From assembly GCA_021324885.1 (NCBI GenBank), contig JAJPIF010000019.1:85630-149629 (forward strand): a DNA stretch of 64,000 nucleotides, in the 5' to 3' direction. Source of the stretch: Pseudomonadota bacterium (lineage in GTDB: Bacteria; Desulfobacterota; Binatia; Binatales; Binataceae). The notes beneath the pieces were generated by a model. That model worked only from the letters and a program-made list of their open reading frames with translations. It was not told the origin of the DNA and ran no database searches. Positions 45,793 to 55,025 of this stretch are shown here, one piece after another. Numbering within the stretch: position 1 is the first letter of the stretch; each line of letters begins with the position of its first letter. Both the position numbers and the translations under genes were made by a program.

Positions 45793-46908
45793 TCAGGGTG
45801 TCATCGCGTACAGCTTGACCGCGTTGTCGAAAACCACCTTGCGCTTGATCTCTTCGGGCACGCCGGCGAAGTTGTTTTCGACCACTTTCAGCGAGTTGGG
45901 CCACGTAGTGTCGGTGTGGGGGAAATCGGACGCCCACATGAAGTTGTCGGCGCCGAAATAGCTGGTGGTCAGCACGCCGGTCAGATCATCCTGGAAGGTT
46001 ACCCATACGTTGCGCCTGATATAGTCGCTCGGCGCCATCGCGATGAGTCGCTCCTTAGTCATGGCGCCGAATTTCTCATAGAAGTGGTCGATGCGATACA
46101 TGAAGTGCGCCATCCATCCGCTGTCATTTTCGGCGACCACGAACTTAAGCCGCGGATGGCGCTCAAGGACGCCGTAAAAGATCAGGTTCAGCAGCGTATT
46201 TTGAATTTCATGCACCGGGCGCATCAGGTTCATGAACATCGCCGCGGCGCCGGTCAACTTGAGTCCCTCGCCCTGTTTGCGATCGGTGATCACGTGCAGC
46301 GTGAGCGGCAGGCCGTGTTCTTCGGCGCAGCGCCAGAACGGCTCGTACACCGGGCTGGAGTAGGGCTGGTCAGCCGGCGGTGATGACCAGATCATCGCGC
46401 CCTTGAGCCCGCGGCGGGCGGCGCGCTCCAGCTCCCGCACGGCCTCGCCCACGTCTTCCAGCGAGATCAGCGCAACGGGATAAAGGCGGCGGGGATTGTA
46501 GGAAGCGAACTCGGCGATCCAGTCGTTGTACACCGAGAAGCAGGCCCGTTGCAGGTCGGCATCGTCAAGCGCGAACAGCGACAAGCCCAGGGTCGTGTAC
46601 AGGACTTCTGCCACAACATGATCCACGTCCTGGTCGGCGACTCGCGCCGCCGGGTCCCATCCGCTGGAACGCGCGGCCTCATAACCCTTTTCCAGATGTT
46701 CTTTCAGTTCCTTGCCGCCTTTGCCCAGTCCGAAGCCGTGAGCTACCTGGTATGGCGCCACTCCGGGCGAAACAAAGTAAAAGCCTGGGCGGCCGGGCAA
46801 TTGGCGCACCTGCGGAGTCCGCTCGCCGAACCTGTGTCCGATAGCCTTGAGCCACAGGTCGGGCGGTTCCATCACGTGAGAATCAGCGGATACCAGCCAT
46901 GGTTCCAT
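45793..46908 (-). CDS. PF04909-type amidohydrolase, paralogue 2
   Basis: A 371-aa amidohydrolase-2 family protein closely related to the one at 42.8 kb. Shared markers: LVSADSHVMEPPDLW, KELKEHLEKGYEAAR, DQDVDHVVAEVLYTTLG, LYPVALISLEDVGEAV and WASDFPHTDTTWP. Metal-site Asp/His residues are present. GGAGG five bases before ATG 46908 fixes the start; the ORF opens at 47046, inside the promoter region of the divergent RND adaptor. It is convergent with the D-aminoacylase-type gene. Function is likely redundant with, or a specialised version of, paralogue 1. Confidence 0.9.
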   Translation of the reverse strand: MEPWLVSADSHVMEPPDLWLKAIGHRFGERTPQVRQLPGRPGFYFVSPGVAPYQVAHGFGLGKGGKELKEHLEKGYEAARSSGWDPAARVADQDVDHVVAEVLYTTLGLSLFALDDADLQRACFSVYNDWIAEFASYNPRRLYPVALISLEDVGEAVRELERAARRGLKGAMIWSSPPADQPYSSPVYEPFWRCAEEHGLPLTLHVITDRKQGEGLKLTGAAAMFMNLMRPVHEIQNTLLNLIFYGVLERHPRLKFVVAENDSGWMAHFMYRIDHFYEKFGAMTKERLIAMAPSDYIRRNVWVTFQDDLTGVLTTSYFGADNFMWASDFPHTDTTWPNSLKVVENNFAGVPEEIKRKVVFDNAVKLYAMTP

Positions 46909-47082
46909 CGAGGCCTCCGTTTCGCGCACTTGATGTACGACTATAGGCATGCCGTCGCCGATATTAACACAGCCGGACAGTTTGCTGTGGCTCGTTGCGG
47001 CTTGATGGAGGGCGCCGACGGCGTCCCCTGAGCCCGCTGATTGCAATTTCCTCGTCTGACGGCCGCTGTTAGGATCTTAGCT

Positions 47083-48249
47083 ATGCGTACACGCCTGAGC
47101 ACGATCGCATCGGGTCGGCTGTGCGGACTTGCAATGGCGGCGGCGCTCGTGCTGGTTGTCGCCCTCACGGCCTGCTCGGGCGGTCCGCCGGTGCCGGCGG
47201 CGCCGGTGCCGCCGGGCGTTCCGGTGCTGGTCGCCAGGGCGGTACGCACGACGGTACCGCAGCAGTTACACGCCATCGGTACGGTGGAGGCCTACTCAAC
47301 GGTCGGCGTGAAGTCGCAGGTCGGCGGGGAGCTGATCGGCGTCCATTTCCATGAGGGCCAGGAGGTGACCAAAGGCCAACTGCTGTTCACGATCGATCCA
47401 CGACCGTTCGAGGCGGCTTTGGCCCAGGCGCGCGCCAACCTGGCCAAGACCCAGGCCCAGGCGGAATTGGCGGAAGCCGACGCCAGGCGTTGGGAAATGA
47501 TGTACAAGGTGCATGCGGCGTCAGCTCAGCAGTACGATCAGGCTAATTCGACCGCGGCCGCATTGCGCGCCAATATCGCCGCCGATCAGGCCGCCGTACA
47601 AAGTGCCGAACTCAACCTCCAATATACCAGGATATACTCGCCGCTTGACGGACGCGCAGGCAACCTGAACCTGAATGCCGGTAATATCGTCAAGGCGAAC
47701 GCCGACAGCCCCATGGTCGTGATCAACCAGATCAAACCCATCTATGTCCAATTCGCCCTTCCGGAGCGGGATTTGCCCGAAATCCGCCGCCGTCTGGAGA
47801 TCGACCGCACGCTGACCGTAATCGCCAACCCGCCCAACCAGCCTGAAGAATCCTCGACCGGGGTCCTGACCTTTATCGACAATACCGTCGATCCGACCAC
47901 CGGCACCATCAATTTCAAGGGCACCTTCCCGAATCAAGACGAGCGGCTGTGGCCTGGCGAGTTTGTCGATGTAACGGTGACCCTGGCGCAGCGGCCTGAC
48001 ACGGTTGTCGTTCCGGCTCAGGCGGTGCAATCAGGGCAGCAGGGAAGCTACGTTTTTATCGTCGAGCCGAACATGACCGTGAAGACGCGGGCGGTCAAAG
48101 CGGGCGCGACCCTGGACGGCAGGACCATTATCGAAAGCGGGCTTGACGGAGATGAAACGGTGGTGACCGACGGGCAGATGATGCTGGTGCCGGGCGCCAA
48201 AGTGCGGATCAAGCAGGGACTGGCCGGAGGGCAGGGCGCAGTCTCATGA
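47083..48249 (+). CDS. RND efflux periplasmic adaptor lipoprotein (MdtA/AcrA type)
   Basis: A 388-aa membrane-fusion protein linking an RND pump to an outer-membrane channel. The lipoprotein signal peptide ends in VVALTAC, so it should be anchored to the inner membrane. The lipoyl halves (STVGVKSQVGGELIGVHFHEG and YTRIYSPLDGRAGNLNLNAG), an alpha-hairpin between them (about 110-185) and the beta-barrel and membrane-proximal domains follow. Its TGA overlaps the pump's ATG by four bases, indicating a coupled operon. No outer-membrane channel gene follows, so a TolC-type channel elsewhere must complete the pump. Confidence 0.94.
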   Translation: MRTRLSTIASGRLCGLAMAAALVLVVALTACSGGPPVPAAPVPPGVPVLVARAVRTTVPQQLHAIGTVEAYSTVGVKSQVGGELIGVHFHEGQEVTKGQLLFTIDPRPFEAALAQARANLAKTQAQAELAEADARRWEMMYKVHAASAQQYDQANSTAAALRANIAADQAAVQSAELNLQYTRIYSPLDGRAGNLNLNAGNIVKANADSPMVVINQIKPIYVQFALPERDLPEIRRRLEIDRTLTVIANPPNQPEESSTGVLTFIDNTVDPTTGTINFKGTFPNQDERLWPGEFVDVTVTLAQRPDTVVVPAQAVQSGQQGSYVFIVEPNMTVKTRAVKAGATLDGRTIIESGLDGDETVVTDGQMMLVPGAKVRIKQGLAGGQGAVS

Positions 48250-51200
48250 GCTTCAGCGAATTATTCATTCGCCGGCCCGTGATGACCACGCTGGTCTCGC
48301 TGGCAATCGTGATCTTTGGCGCGATCGCTTACCGCAACCTGGCGGTCAGCGCGCTGCCTAATGTCGATTTCCCGGTCATTTCGGTTTACGCCAGCCTGCC
48401 CGGCGCCAGCCCCGACACCATGGCGTCCTCGGTGGCGACCCCTCTGGAAAAGCAGTTCTCGACCATTTCGGGCCTGGAAGCGATGACCTCGAGCAGCTAC
48501 CAGGGCACGACCACGATCACGCTGGAATTCAATCTGGCCAAGAATATCGATGCGGCGGCACAGGACGTGCAGGCGGCGATTGCGGCCGCCCAACCGTATC
48601 TGCCTCACGACATGCCGACGCCGCCAACCTTCCGCAAGGTTAATCCCGCCGAGCAGGCAATCATGTACCTGGGTTTCAGTTCGCAGACCCTGCCGCTGTC
48701 CGAAGTGGACCATTTCGCCGAGACCGAACTGGCGCAGCGCATCTCGATGGTCAGCGGCGTGGCGCAGGTGCAGGTCTACGGCTCGAAGAAATATGCGGTG
48801 CGGATCCAGCTCGATCCCAGGCTGTTGGCTGCGCACGGGATCGGTATCGATGAGGTCTCTGACGCGGTTCAAAATGCCAACGTCGACCTCCCCACCGGCA
48901 CGCTTTACGGCAAACATCGCGCCTACACCGTCCAGGCCGCCGGTCAGCTCACCGACGCCGCCGCGTACCGGTCGCTGATTGTTGCCTATCGCAACGGCGC
49001 GCCGGTGCGATTGGGGCAGCTCGGGCAGGTGCTCGACAGCGTCCAGGACACCAAAGTCGGCGGATGGATCACCGGAGTGCCGGGCGTCGTGCTCACGATT
49101 CAGCGCCAGCCAGGCACCAACACGGTCCAGGTGGTCAACGACGTGCGCAAGGTGGTCGAAGATTTCCGCCATGAGCTGCCGGCTTCAGTCAAGCTGACGA
49201 TTCTTTACGATCGGTCGCAATCGATCCGGGCCTCGGTTGACGATGTGCAGTTCACGCTGCTGCTGACCGTCGCGCTGGTCGTGATGGTGATTTTCCTGTT
49301 CCTGCGCAACATCTCCGCCACCGCGATTCCCAGCGCCGCGTTGCCGCTTTCCATTGTCGGCACTTTCGCCGTGATGGCGGAGCTTGGTTACAGCCTCGAC
49401 AATCTGTCGCTGATGGCGATCACGCTGTCGGTCGGGTTCGTGGTGGACGACGCGATCGTGATGCTGGAAAACATTTTCCGCCACATGGAGATGGGCAAGA
49501 GCGCGCTGGTGGCGGCGCTGGACGGCTCCAGCGAAATCGGCTTCACCATCCTGTCGATGACCTTGTCGCTGGCGGCGGTCTTTATCCCGGTGCTGTTCAT
49601 GGGCGGTGTACTGGGCCGCCTGCTGCATGAGTTCGCGGTAACGATCGCCGCGGCAATCCTGGTTTCGGGTTTCGTCTCGCTGACGCTCACCCCGATGCTT
49701 TGCAGCCGGTTTCTGACGCCGCCCAAAAGCCAGCGTCACGGCCGGCTGTATCAGATAACCGAGCGCGGATTTGACGCGATGCTGTCCGGGTACAAGCGTT
49801 CGCTGGCCTTCGTGATGCGCCATCGGCGGGCCACGATGGTATCCCTCGTCGTTATCCTGGCCGCGACCATGTACCTTTTCAAAGTTATTCCCAAGGGCTT
49901 TCTGCCCACCGAGGATACGGGCCAGATCGTCATTTTCACCCAGGCGGCGCAAGGCATCTCCTACGACGCGATGGAGCAGCACACCAGGGCGCTGATGGAT
50001 ATCGTCAAGGCCGACCCGAACGTGGACTCGTTTTTTGCCGGGATTGGCGGCGGCGGTCCGATGGGCGGGCTGAACAGCGGCATCATGTTCGTGCGGCTGA
50101 AGGACCATCGCAAGCTCAACGCTGACCAGGTGATCGAGGAGTTGCGTCCCAAGGTGTCGCAGATTCCGGGGATGTTGGTATTCATCCAGAATCCGCCGCC
50201 GATTCAGCTTACCGCCCATTTCACCAAGGCGATCTATCAACTCACCCTGCAAAGCCCGCACCTCAAGGAGCTTTACCGTTACGCGCCGATCCTGGAGAAC
50301 CGGATGCGGGCGATGCCCGATCTGACGGATGTCAACAGCGATCTGCAAATCAAAAATCCCCAGGTCAGCATCTCGATCGATCGCGACAAGGCGCGCGCGA
50401 TGGGGATTTCGGCGCAGACCCTGGAAGATGCGTTGTATGATTCGTACGGCTCGCGCCAGATTTCCACTATCTATGCGCCCGACGAAGAATACTGGGTCGA
50501 GTTGGAGTTGGAGCCCAGGTTTCAGGCCGACCCGTCAACGCTTTCTCTGCTTTATGTCCGGTCGGCCGATGGCAAGATGGTTCCGCTCGACACCTTCGTC
50601 AAGATGACGACCGATATGGGCCCGCTTTCGGTTAACCATAGCGGGCAGGTTCCGGCCGTGACGATTTCCTTTAACGTCGCGCCGGGGGCTTCACTGGGCA
50701 AAGCGCTGGGCGAAGTGAAGGCGGCCGCGGACAACGTTCTGCCCTCCTCCATTACCACTTCTTTCGGCGGCGCAGCGGCGCAGTTCCAATCGTCACTGGG
50801 CAGCCTCGGCGTGCTGCTGATCCTGGCGATCCTGGTCATCTACCTGGTCCTGGGAATTCTGTACGAAAGCTTCATCCATCCCATCACCATCTTATCCGGA
50901 CTGCCGGCGGCGGGCTTTGGTGCGCTGCTCACGCTGATGGTCTTCGGCATGCAGCTCGACCTCTTCGCCTTTGTCGGCATCATCATGCTGGTCGGCCTGG
51001 TCAAGAAAAATGCGATCATGATGATTGACTTCGCGCTGGATGCGCAGCGCAGCGAGGGCGAGAGCGCCGCGGAGGCGATCTACGATGGCGCGATCGTGCG
51101 CTTTCGTCCGATCATGATGACTACCGCGGCGGCATTCATGGGCGTGCTGCCAATTGCGATCGGGATGGGCGCAGGTTCCGACTCGCGCCGTCCGCTGGGT

Positions 51201-51422
51201 GTGGCGGTCGTCGGCGGCCTGCTGTTCTCGCAGTTGCTCACGCTCTACATCACGCCGGTCTTCTACACCTACATGGATTCCTTCCATAACTGGGTCCTCT
51301 CCCTGTGGCCGTCGCACCTTCGCACGGCGGCAGCCGATCGCGTCCGCGAGGAGGAGCGGCTGGTGTTGGAAGAGGAATCGCCCGAGCAAGCCGAACGCCG
51401 GCGCGCGCGGGTCGCGTCGTAG
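48246..51422 (+). CDS. RND multidrug efflux pump, MdtB/C-AcrB (HAE-1) type
   Basis: A 1058-aa proton-driven exporter with twelve membrane helices and two large periplasmic loops. The N-terminus SELFIRRPVMTTLVSLAI is typical. The proton relay has adjacent Asp residues in GFVVDDAIVMLENI (about 401-402) and a Lys in LVGLVKKNAIMMID (about 919). KGFLPTEDTGQ and the second-half repeat follow the family pattern. The sequence wording (ALPNVDFPVISVYASLPGA, FIQNPPPIQL) is nearer to MdtB/C than AcrB. It is translated directly after its adaptor. It exports hydrophobic compounds, perhaps including catabolic substrates or products of the neighbouring genes (inference). Confidence 0.96.
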   Translation: MSFSELFIRRPVMTTLVSLAIVIFGAIAYRNLAVSALPNVDFPVISVYASLPGASPDTMASSVATPLEKQFSTISGLEAMTSSSYQGTTTITLEFNLAKNIDAAAQDVQAAIAAAQPYLPHDMPTPPTFRKVNPAEQAIMYLGFSSQTLPLSEVDHFAETELAQRISMVSGVAQVQVYGSKKYAVRIQLDPRLLAAHGIGIDEVSDAVQNANVDLPTGTLYGKHRAYTVQAAGQLTDAAAYRSLIVAYRNGAPVRLGQLGQVLDSVQDTKVGGWITGVPGVVLTIQRQPGTNTVQVVNDVRKVVEDFRHELPASVKLTILYDRSQSIRASVDDVQFTLLLTVALVVMVIFLFLRNISATAIPSAALPLSIVGTFAVMAELGYSLDNLSLMAITLSVGFVVDDAIVMLENIFRHMEMGKSALVAALDGSSEIGFTILSMTLSLAAVFIPVLFMGGVLGRLLHEFAVTIAAAILVSGFVSLTLTPMLCSRFLTPPKSQRHGRLYQITERGFDAMLSGYKRSLAFVMRHRRATMVSLVVILAATMYLFKVIPKGFLPTEDTGQIVIFTQAAQGISYDAMEQHTRALMDIVKADPNVDSFFAGIGGGGPMGGLNSGIMFVRLKDHRKLNADQVIEELRPKVSQIPGMLVFIQNPPPIQLTAHFTKAIYQLTLQSPHLKELYRYAPILENRMRAMPDLTDVNSDLQIKNPQVSISIDRDKARAMGISAQTLEDALYDSYGSRQISTIYAPDEEYWVELELEPRFQADPSTLSLLYVRSADGKMVPLDTFVKMTTDMGPLSVNHSGQVPAVTISFNVAPGASLGKALGEVKAAADNVLPSSITTSFGGAAAQFQSSLGSLGVLLILAILVIYLVLGILYESFIHPITILSGLPAAGFGALLTLMVFGMQLDLFAFVGIIMLVGLVKKNAIMMIDFALDAQRSEGESAAEAIYDGAIVRFRPIMMTTAAAFMGVLPIAIGMGAGSDSRRPLGVAVVGGLLFSQLLTLYITPVFYTYMDSFHNWVLSLWPSHLRTAAADRVREEERLVLEEESPEQAERRRARVAS

Positions 51423-51632
51423 GCGGCAGGAGCAGCCAGGGGAGAGAAGTGAGTAGTGAGACGCCGGACACAGCCGACGCCTTTATCAGGATGCTGCGTT
51501 GCGCAACCCTGGATAAAAGATGGCTGCTTTCCTTTATGGGAGAGACTGGAGCGAGGGCAGCAGGCTGCGGAAAATCCTTTTTCCGCAACCTGCCGGCTCT
51601 CCGTCCTTGCGCAAAAGGTCAGGGGTGAGGTT
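51423..51632. repeat. Dispersed hairpin element, copy 2 (core 51493-51593)
   Basis: No gene is present. The core aligns with the copy at 25.39-25.50 kb over about 100 bp. The hairpin arms are GCAGGCTGCGGAAAA (51560-51574) and TTTTCCGCAACCTGC (51579-51593), 14 of 15 positions pairing with a 4-nt loop. The flanking blocks GATGGCTGCTTTCC and GGGAGAGA are conserved too. It lies between the convergent RND and SDR genes. Confidence 0.8.
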
Positions 51633-52439
51633 TCACTTCAACAGGTTGAACTGCTTGACCAGCACGGCTGCAACCACGATCGCGCCGTTGTAGCGCATCG
51701 GATAGGGGCAGGTGCACAGGTATTCGGCCGCGGCGGCCGGAATATCCATGGGCTGGAAGATGCTCATGTCGTAGCCGAATTTGGCGGTTTGCACTTTGAT
51801 CCGTTCGGTCAGCGTGGCGCCCGGATCGAGCGCGATTACGGGGATTCCCAGTTCTTCCGTCTCCAGCGCAACCGCGGTTACGAAGCGATTGAGCGCCGCC
51901 TTGGTCAGCGGATAATGCGGTCCGGTTCCCCCGCGTCCTCCCGGCAAACCCGTGTCCATATAGGCGGCGGCAGACGTTGTATTGATAATGACGCCGCTTT
52001 TCTGTTTGGCCATCACGGGCAGGCAGATTTTGGTGGCGACAATCGGCGCCATCACGTTGGCTGCCAGGTACTTGTCCCACAACTCGAAGCTGATATCGAG
52101 GAACTTGTCGAAATGGCCTTCGCCGACGTAACGGGCGTTGTTGAGCAGAAAGTCCACGCGCCCATACTTCTCCAGCGCCGTATGGCATAGATTCTCGACG
52201 TCCTTGCGCACCGTCAGATCGCATTTGACGGGAAGGGCATCGACTCCCAGCGCGCGGATCTCACTGGCGGTTTCGGTCAACGAACCCGGCCATTCGCTTT
52301 CGTTGGCGCCGACCGTGCGCGCCGCCAGCACCACGTTGACGCCGCGTCTGGCCAGCCGCAGCGCCATCTGCTTGCCCATCCCGCGGCTGGCCCCGGTGAT
52401 GATTGCCACTTTTCCTTTTTGATCCATCGAATTCACCAT
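51633..52439 (-). CDS. SDR-family oxidoreductase
   Basis: A 268-aa SDR: TGASRGMGKQMALRLA, VVLAARTVG (Arg favouring NADP), LNNARYVGEG, catalytic Ser in NTTSAAAYMD, HYPLTKAA with Tyr and Lys, and ALDPGATLTE in place of the common PG motif. It has a longer loop before Tyr than the other SDRs and is the most divergent of the five here. The start is ATG 52439 or 52427; neither has a clear ribosome site. It is the last gene of the minus-strand run AKR-NTF2-SDR. Confidence 0.9.
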   Translation of the reverse strand: MVNSMDQKGKVAIITGASRGMGKQMALRLARRGVNVVLAARTVGANESEWPGSLTETASEIRALGVDALPVKCDLTVRKDVENLCHTALEKYGRVDFLLNNARYVGEGHFDKFLDISFELWDKYLAANVMAPIVATKICLPVMAKQKSGVIINTTSAAAYMDTGLPGGRGGTGPHYPLTKAALNRFVTAVALETEELGIPVIALDPGATLTERIKVQTAKFGYDMSIFQPMDIPAAAAEYLCTCPYPMRYNGAIVVAAVLVKQFNLLK

Positions 52440-52539
52440 AAAAGAAATGAGAAACGAGAGTTAAGGGATTTGCTGCCGCCAGCGCTGCTTTCCGACTCTC
52501 ATTTTCTTTTTTCCAATTTCTCTTTTCTCCCTCTCCCGC

Positions 52540-52965
52540 TCAGGTGCGGTCGATGCGCAGACGCGTCAGCTTCAGCGTCTTGATGCGCCATTTGCCGTCC
52601 ACTTTTTCGTAGGTCTCATGATAGTGGCCGTAGCCGTGCAAGGTGGTTTTGCCGTTGGACCAACGCAGCTTGTCCTCCATCGACCAGATGCCGCGCGCGG
52701 TGGTCGGAGACGTGACTTCGATTTCGGGCATATGGCCGTGATGCACGGTCACGACGCCTTCGAGCACCTTGCTGACGAAGGGGATGATCTTGTCGCGGCC
52801 CTTGATGATGTGCTGGTCAACCTGCTCCTCGCTGACGTCCATGACGGCATCAGCGGTGAAGACTTCCTCCCATCCCGACCACTGCTTGGTGTCCATGCAG
52901 CGGAAATAGCGCGCCTTGAGCTGTTTTATTTCTTCGGCGGCGATCAGCCGTTCTATGTCGGTCAT
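52540..52965 (-). CDS. NTF2/SnoaL-like protein
   Basis: A 141-aa protein of the nuclear-transport-factor-2 fold, SnoaL_4 type. The N-terminus IERLIAAEEIKQLKARYFRCMDTKQW and the later GIWSMEDKLRW and HGYGHYHETYEKVDGKWRI segments are typical. Members include steroid isomerase-like and polyketide cyclase-like proteins and many uncharacterised catabolic accessories. GGGAGGAG six bases upstream supports ATG 52965. It lies 30 nt beyond the aldo/keto reductase stop, in the same direction, so they are probably one operon. Without substrate clues no reaction is assigned. Confidence 0.85.
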   Translation of the reverse strand: MTDIERLIAAEEIKQLKARYFRCMDTKQWSGWEEVFTADAVMDVSEEQVDQHIIKGRDKIIPFVSKVLEGVVTVHHGHMPEIEVTSPTTARGIWSMEDKLRWSNGKTTLHGYGHYHETYEKVDGKWRIKTLKLTRLRIDRT

Positions 52966-52995
52966 GGAAACTCCTCCCAAAACTTGTCGCGTTTC

Positions 52996-53988
52996 CTATT
53001 CCAGCCACATTTTGGGCTCGGTAATGACGCCATTGCGCGCGAAGATGGCGTCGATCTCCTTCATGTCAGCCTCTGAGATTGTCCATCCCAGCGCGCCCAC
53101 GTTGTCGTTGACCTCTTTTTCGTTGCGGCAGCCGACCAGGGCCGTGCTGATTACCGGATTGCTGGTGGTCCAGCGCAGCGCGAGTTGCGGCAGGGTCTTG
53201 CCGTAACGCTTCGCCATCGCCTTGAGTTCTTCAACCGCGCGGAGATTCCTGGCAAATTGCTCGGGTCCGAACAGATGCTGGAACAGGTTGATGCCGCCCA
53301 GGTTTCCGCGCCGGGAGCGCCAGTCGTTCTCATCGAAGTTCATCTCGACACTGAAGGTGCCGCTCAGCACGCCGTAAGCCAGCGACCCATAGGCCATCAC
53401 GCCGATGCCGTTTTTCTGGCAGTAAGGGTAGATGTCGTTCTGCATGCGGCGGTCGAGCATGTTCCAGCAGTACTGCACCACGTCGACGCGGCGCGCTTTC
53501 ATGCAGCGCTCCAGTTCCTCCAGCTTGAAGTTGGATACTGCGACGGCGCGCGCCTTGCCCTGCTTGACGACGTCGTCCAGCGCCCGCATGGTCTCCTCGA
53601 AGGGCGTATTGCGATCCGGCCAATGCACCATGAAGACGTCAACGTAATCGGTGTTGAGGTTGGCCAGCGCCTTTTCGATCTGCGTCATCACCCGGTTGCG
53701 GCTGGAGTCGCGGTAATTGGGGAAACCCTTGTAGCCGATGCCGAATTTCGTGGTAATCACCGCCTCTTTGCGCCGATTGCCCAGAGCTTTGGCCAGTGAA
53801 CGCTCCGAAGCGCCCATGCCGTAGGCTTCCGCCGTGTCGAAGCTGTTGATGCCGAGGTCCAGCGCCCGGTTGACGGCTCTGATGAAATCGCTTTCCTCGA
53901 TACTGCCGTAGCCGCCGCCGATTTCCCAACAGCCGAAACCGATGGCCGAAATTTGGATGCCGGTTTGCCCGAATGGACGATATTCCAT
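52996..53988 (-). CDS. Aldo/keto reductase
   Basis: A 330-aa NADPH-dependent AKR with a TIM barrel. The catalytic tetrad is visible as Asp in NSFDTAEAYG, the Tyr four to five residues later, Lys in VITTKFGIG and His in VFMVHWPDRNTP. It should reduce an aldehyde or ketone. AAGGAGG eight bases upstream supports ATG 53988. It heads the minus-strand set with the NTF2-like and SDR genes. The substrate is not known; the group is likely part of a degradative pathway. Confidence 0.94.
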   Translation of the reverse strand: MEYRPFGQTGIQISAIGFGCWEIGGGYGSIEESDFIRAVNRALDLGINSFDTAEAYGMGASERSLAKALGNRRKEAVITTKFGIGYKGFPNYRDSSRNRVMTQIEKALANLNTDYVDVFMVHWPDRNTPFEETMRALDDVVKQGKARAVAVSNFKLEELERCMKARRVDVVQYCWNMLDRRMQNDIYPYCQKNGIGVMAYGSLAYGVLSGTFSVEMNFDENDWRSRRGNLGGINLFQHLFGPEQFARNLRAVEELKAMAKRYGKTLPQLALRWTTSNPVISTALVGCRNEKEVNDNVGALGWTISEADMKEIDAIFARNGVITEPKMWLE

Positions 53989-54237
53989 GAGTGCGTCCTC
54001 CTTAGTGCCGGATGGAGCGCAACGCTACCACATCCACGAGGCAGGCGGGTAGGAGCGCGGCCGAGAATTCAAAAGCAGGCGTCAGCGCCCGGCTCTCGTC
54101 GGCGAATGAAGGCCGGCAGCGTCGCCCAGCCACGCGCGGTCGAGGTCGGAGACCGGCGGGTGCTTTCCAAATCGATCTCCCAATGAAAAAACGCCCTCCG
54201 CCGACACCTCCACTCGATGTCGCGACCCTGGTCCGGT

Positions 54238-54693
54238 TCAGGCGCGGGTGAGGCCGAGCGAAAGATAGACGATCAGCAATACGAGCATCCCCACGCTGAG
54301 CCCGACGCGCCGATAGCGCTGCTGGAGCGCAGCGATTGCGGGACCTGGTCCGGCCGCGGAAAGGTGCCAGATGCGGATGCCCAGATTGGCATGCTGGTAC
54401 AGCGCCAGCGCGATGACGGCAACCACGACCACGAGCTTGGCCGCCAGCAGCGCAGGGAACGCGCCGATAAAAAGCACATTGAGGATTCCAGTGAACACCA
54501 AAACGCCCAGCGCCGTCAGCACAATTGCGCCAAGGCGGCGGATGACCCGGCGTCCCACCCGAAGCCGCAAGGACGGCTCCAGCTCCTCCGCCAGGATCGG
54601 CGCCAGCGCAAAAGTCGAAAACAGCGAAGCGCCCAGCGCGACAATCACCGCGCTGACATGAATGAACAGCACGACCATCCGCCAGCTAAGCAT
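54238..54693 (-). CDS. CopD-like four-helix integral membrane protein
   Basis: A 151-aa protein with four predicted membrane helices. A conserved His lies in the first (VVLFIHVSAVIVALGASLF), and a second His and Trp near HANLGIRIWHL. The pattern resembles CopD/DUF2269-like small membrane proteins, some of which bind haem or copper, but the likeness is weak. Between it and the aldo/keto reductase are 249 nt with no recognised feature. It is divergent from the acyl-CoA dehydrogenase. Confidence 0.62.
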   Translation of the reverse strand: MLSWRMVVLFIHVSAVIVALGASLFSTFALAPILAEELEPSLRLRVGRRVIRRLGAIVLTALGVLVFTGILNVLFIGAFPALLAAKLVVVVAVIALALYQHANLGIRIWHLSAAGPGPAIAALQQRYRRVGLSVGMLVLLIVYLSLGLTRA

Positions 54694-55025
54694 CGCTGGC
54701 CATCATAGGGCGCCCACCTGCTGATTACCAATGAGTGCGGCGCGTCCTTGCCGACGGAGCCTCTCCCTTTGTTGTGAGGCGAACTCTCAAGTAGGAACAC
54801 CGCGGAGCGGCACTCCGCAACCATCGGTAACCAATCCCGCGAGGCCCGGGGAAGATTGACGGAACAGCCGGTTGCCGAGCGGTAAAAATTCATGCTATCG
54901 CCACTTCATCATGATTCGCATCCGGTGAATTGACGTCCGGCCCGATGGCATCGGGCCGATTGGCCGCTGGTCGTAGCGAATCGCCCTTCCGGCGCTTCGC
55001 CCGGTCGGCTTGGTGGCGAAGCGCG
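54694..55025. other. Divergent intergenic region
   Basis: 332 nt without a supported gene. It contains a GCGGAG/CTCCGC inverted repeat (about 54803-54819) of uncertain meaning and should hold promoters for both flanking genes; no clear -35/-10 pair was recognised. Confidence 0.3.
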
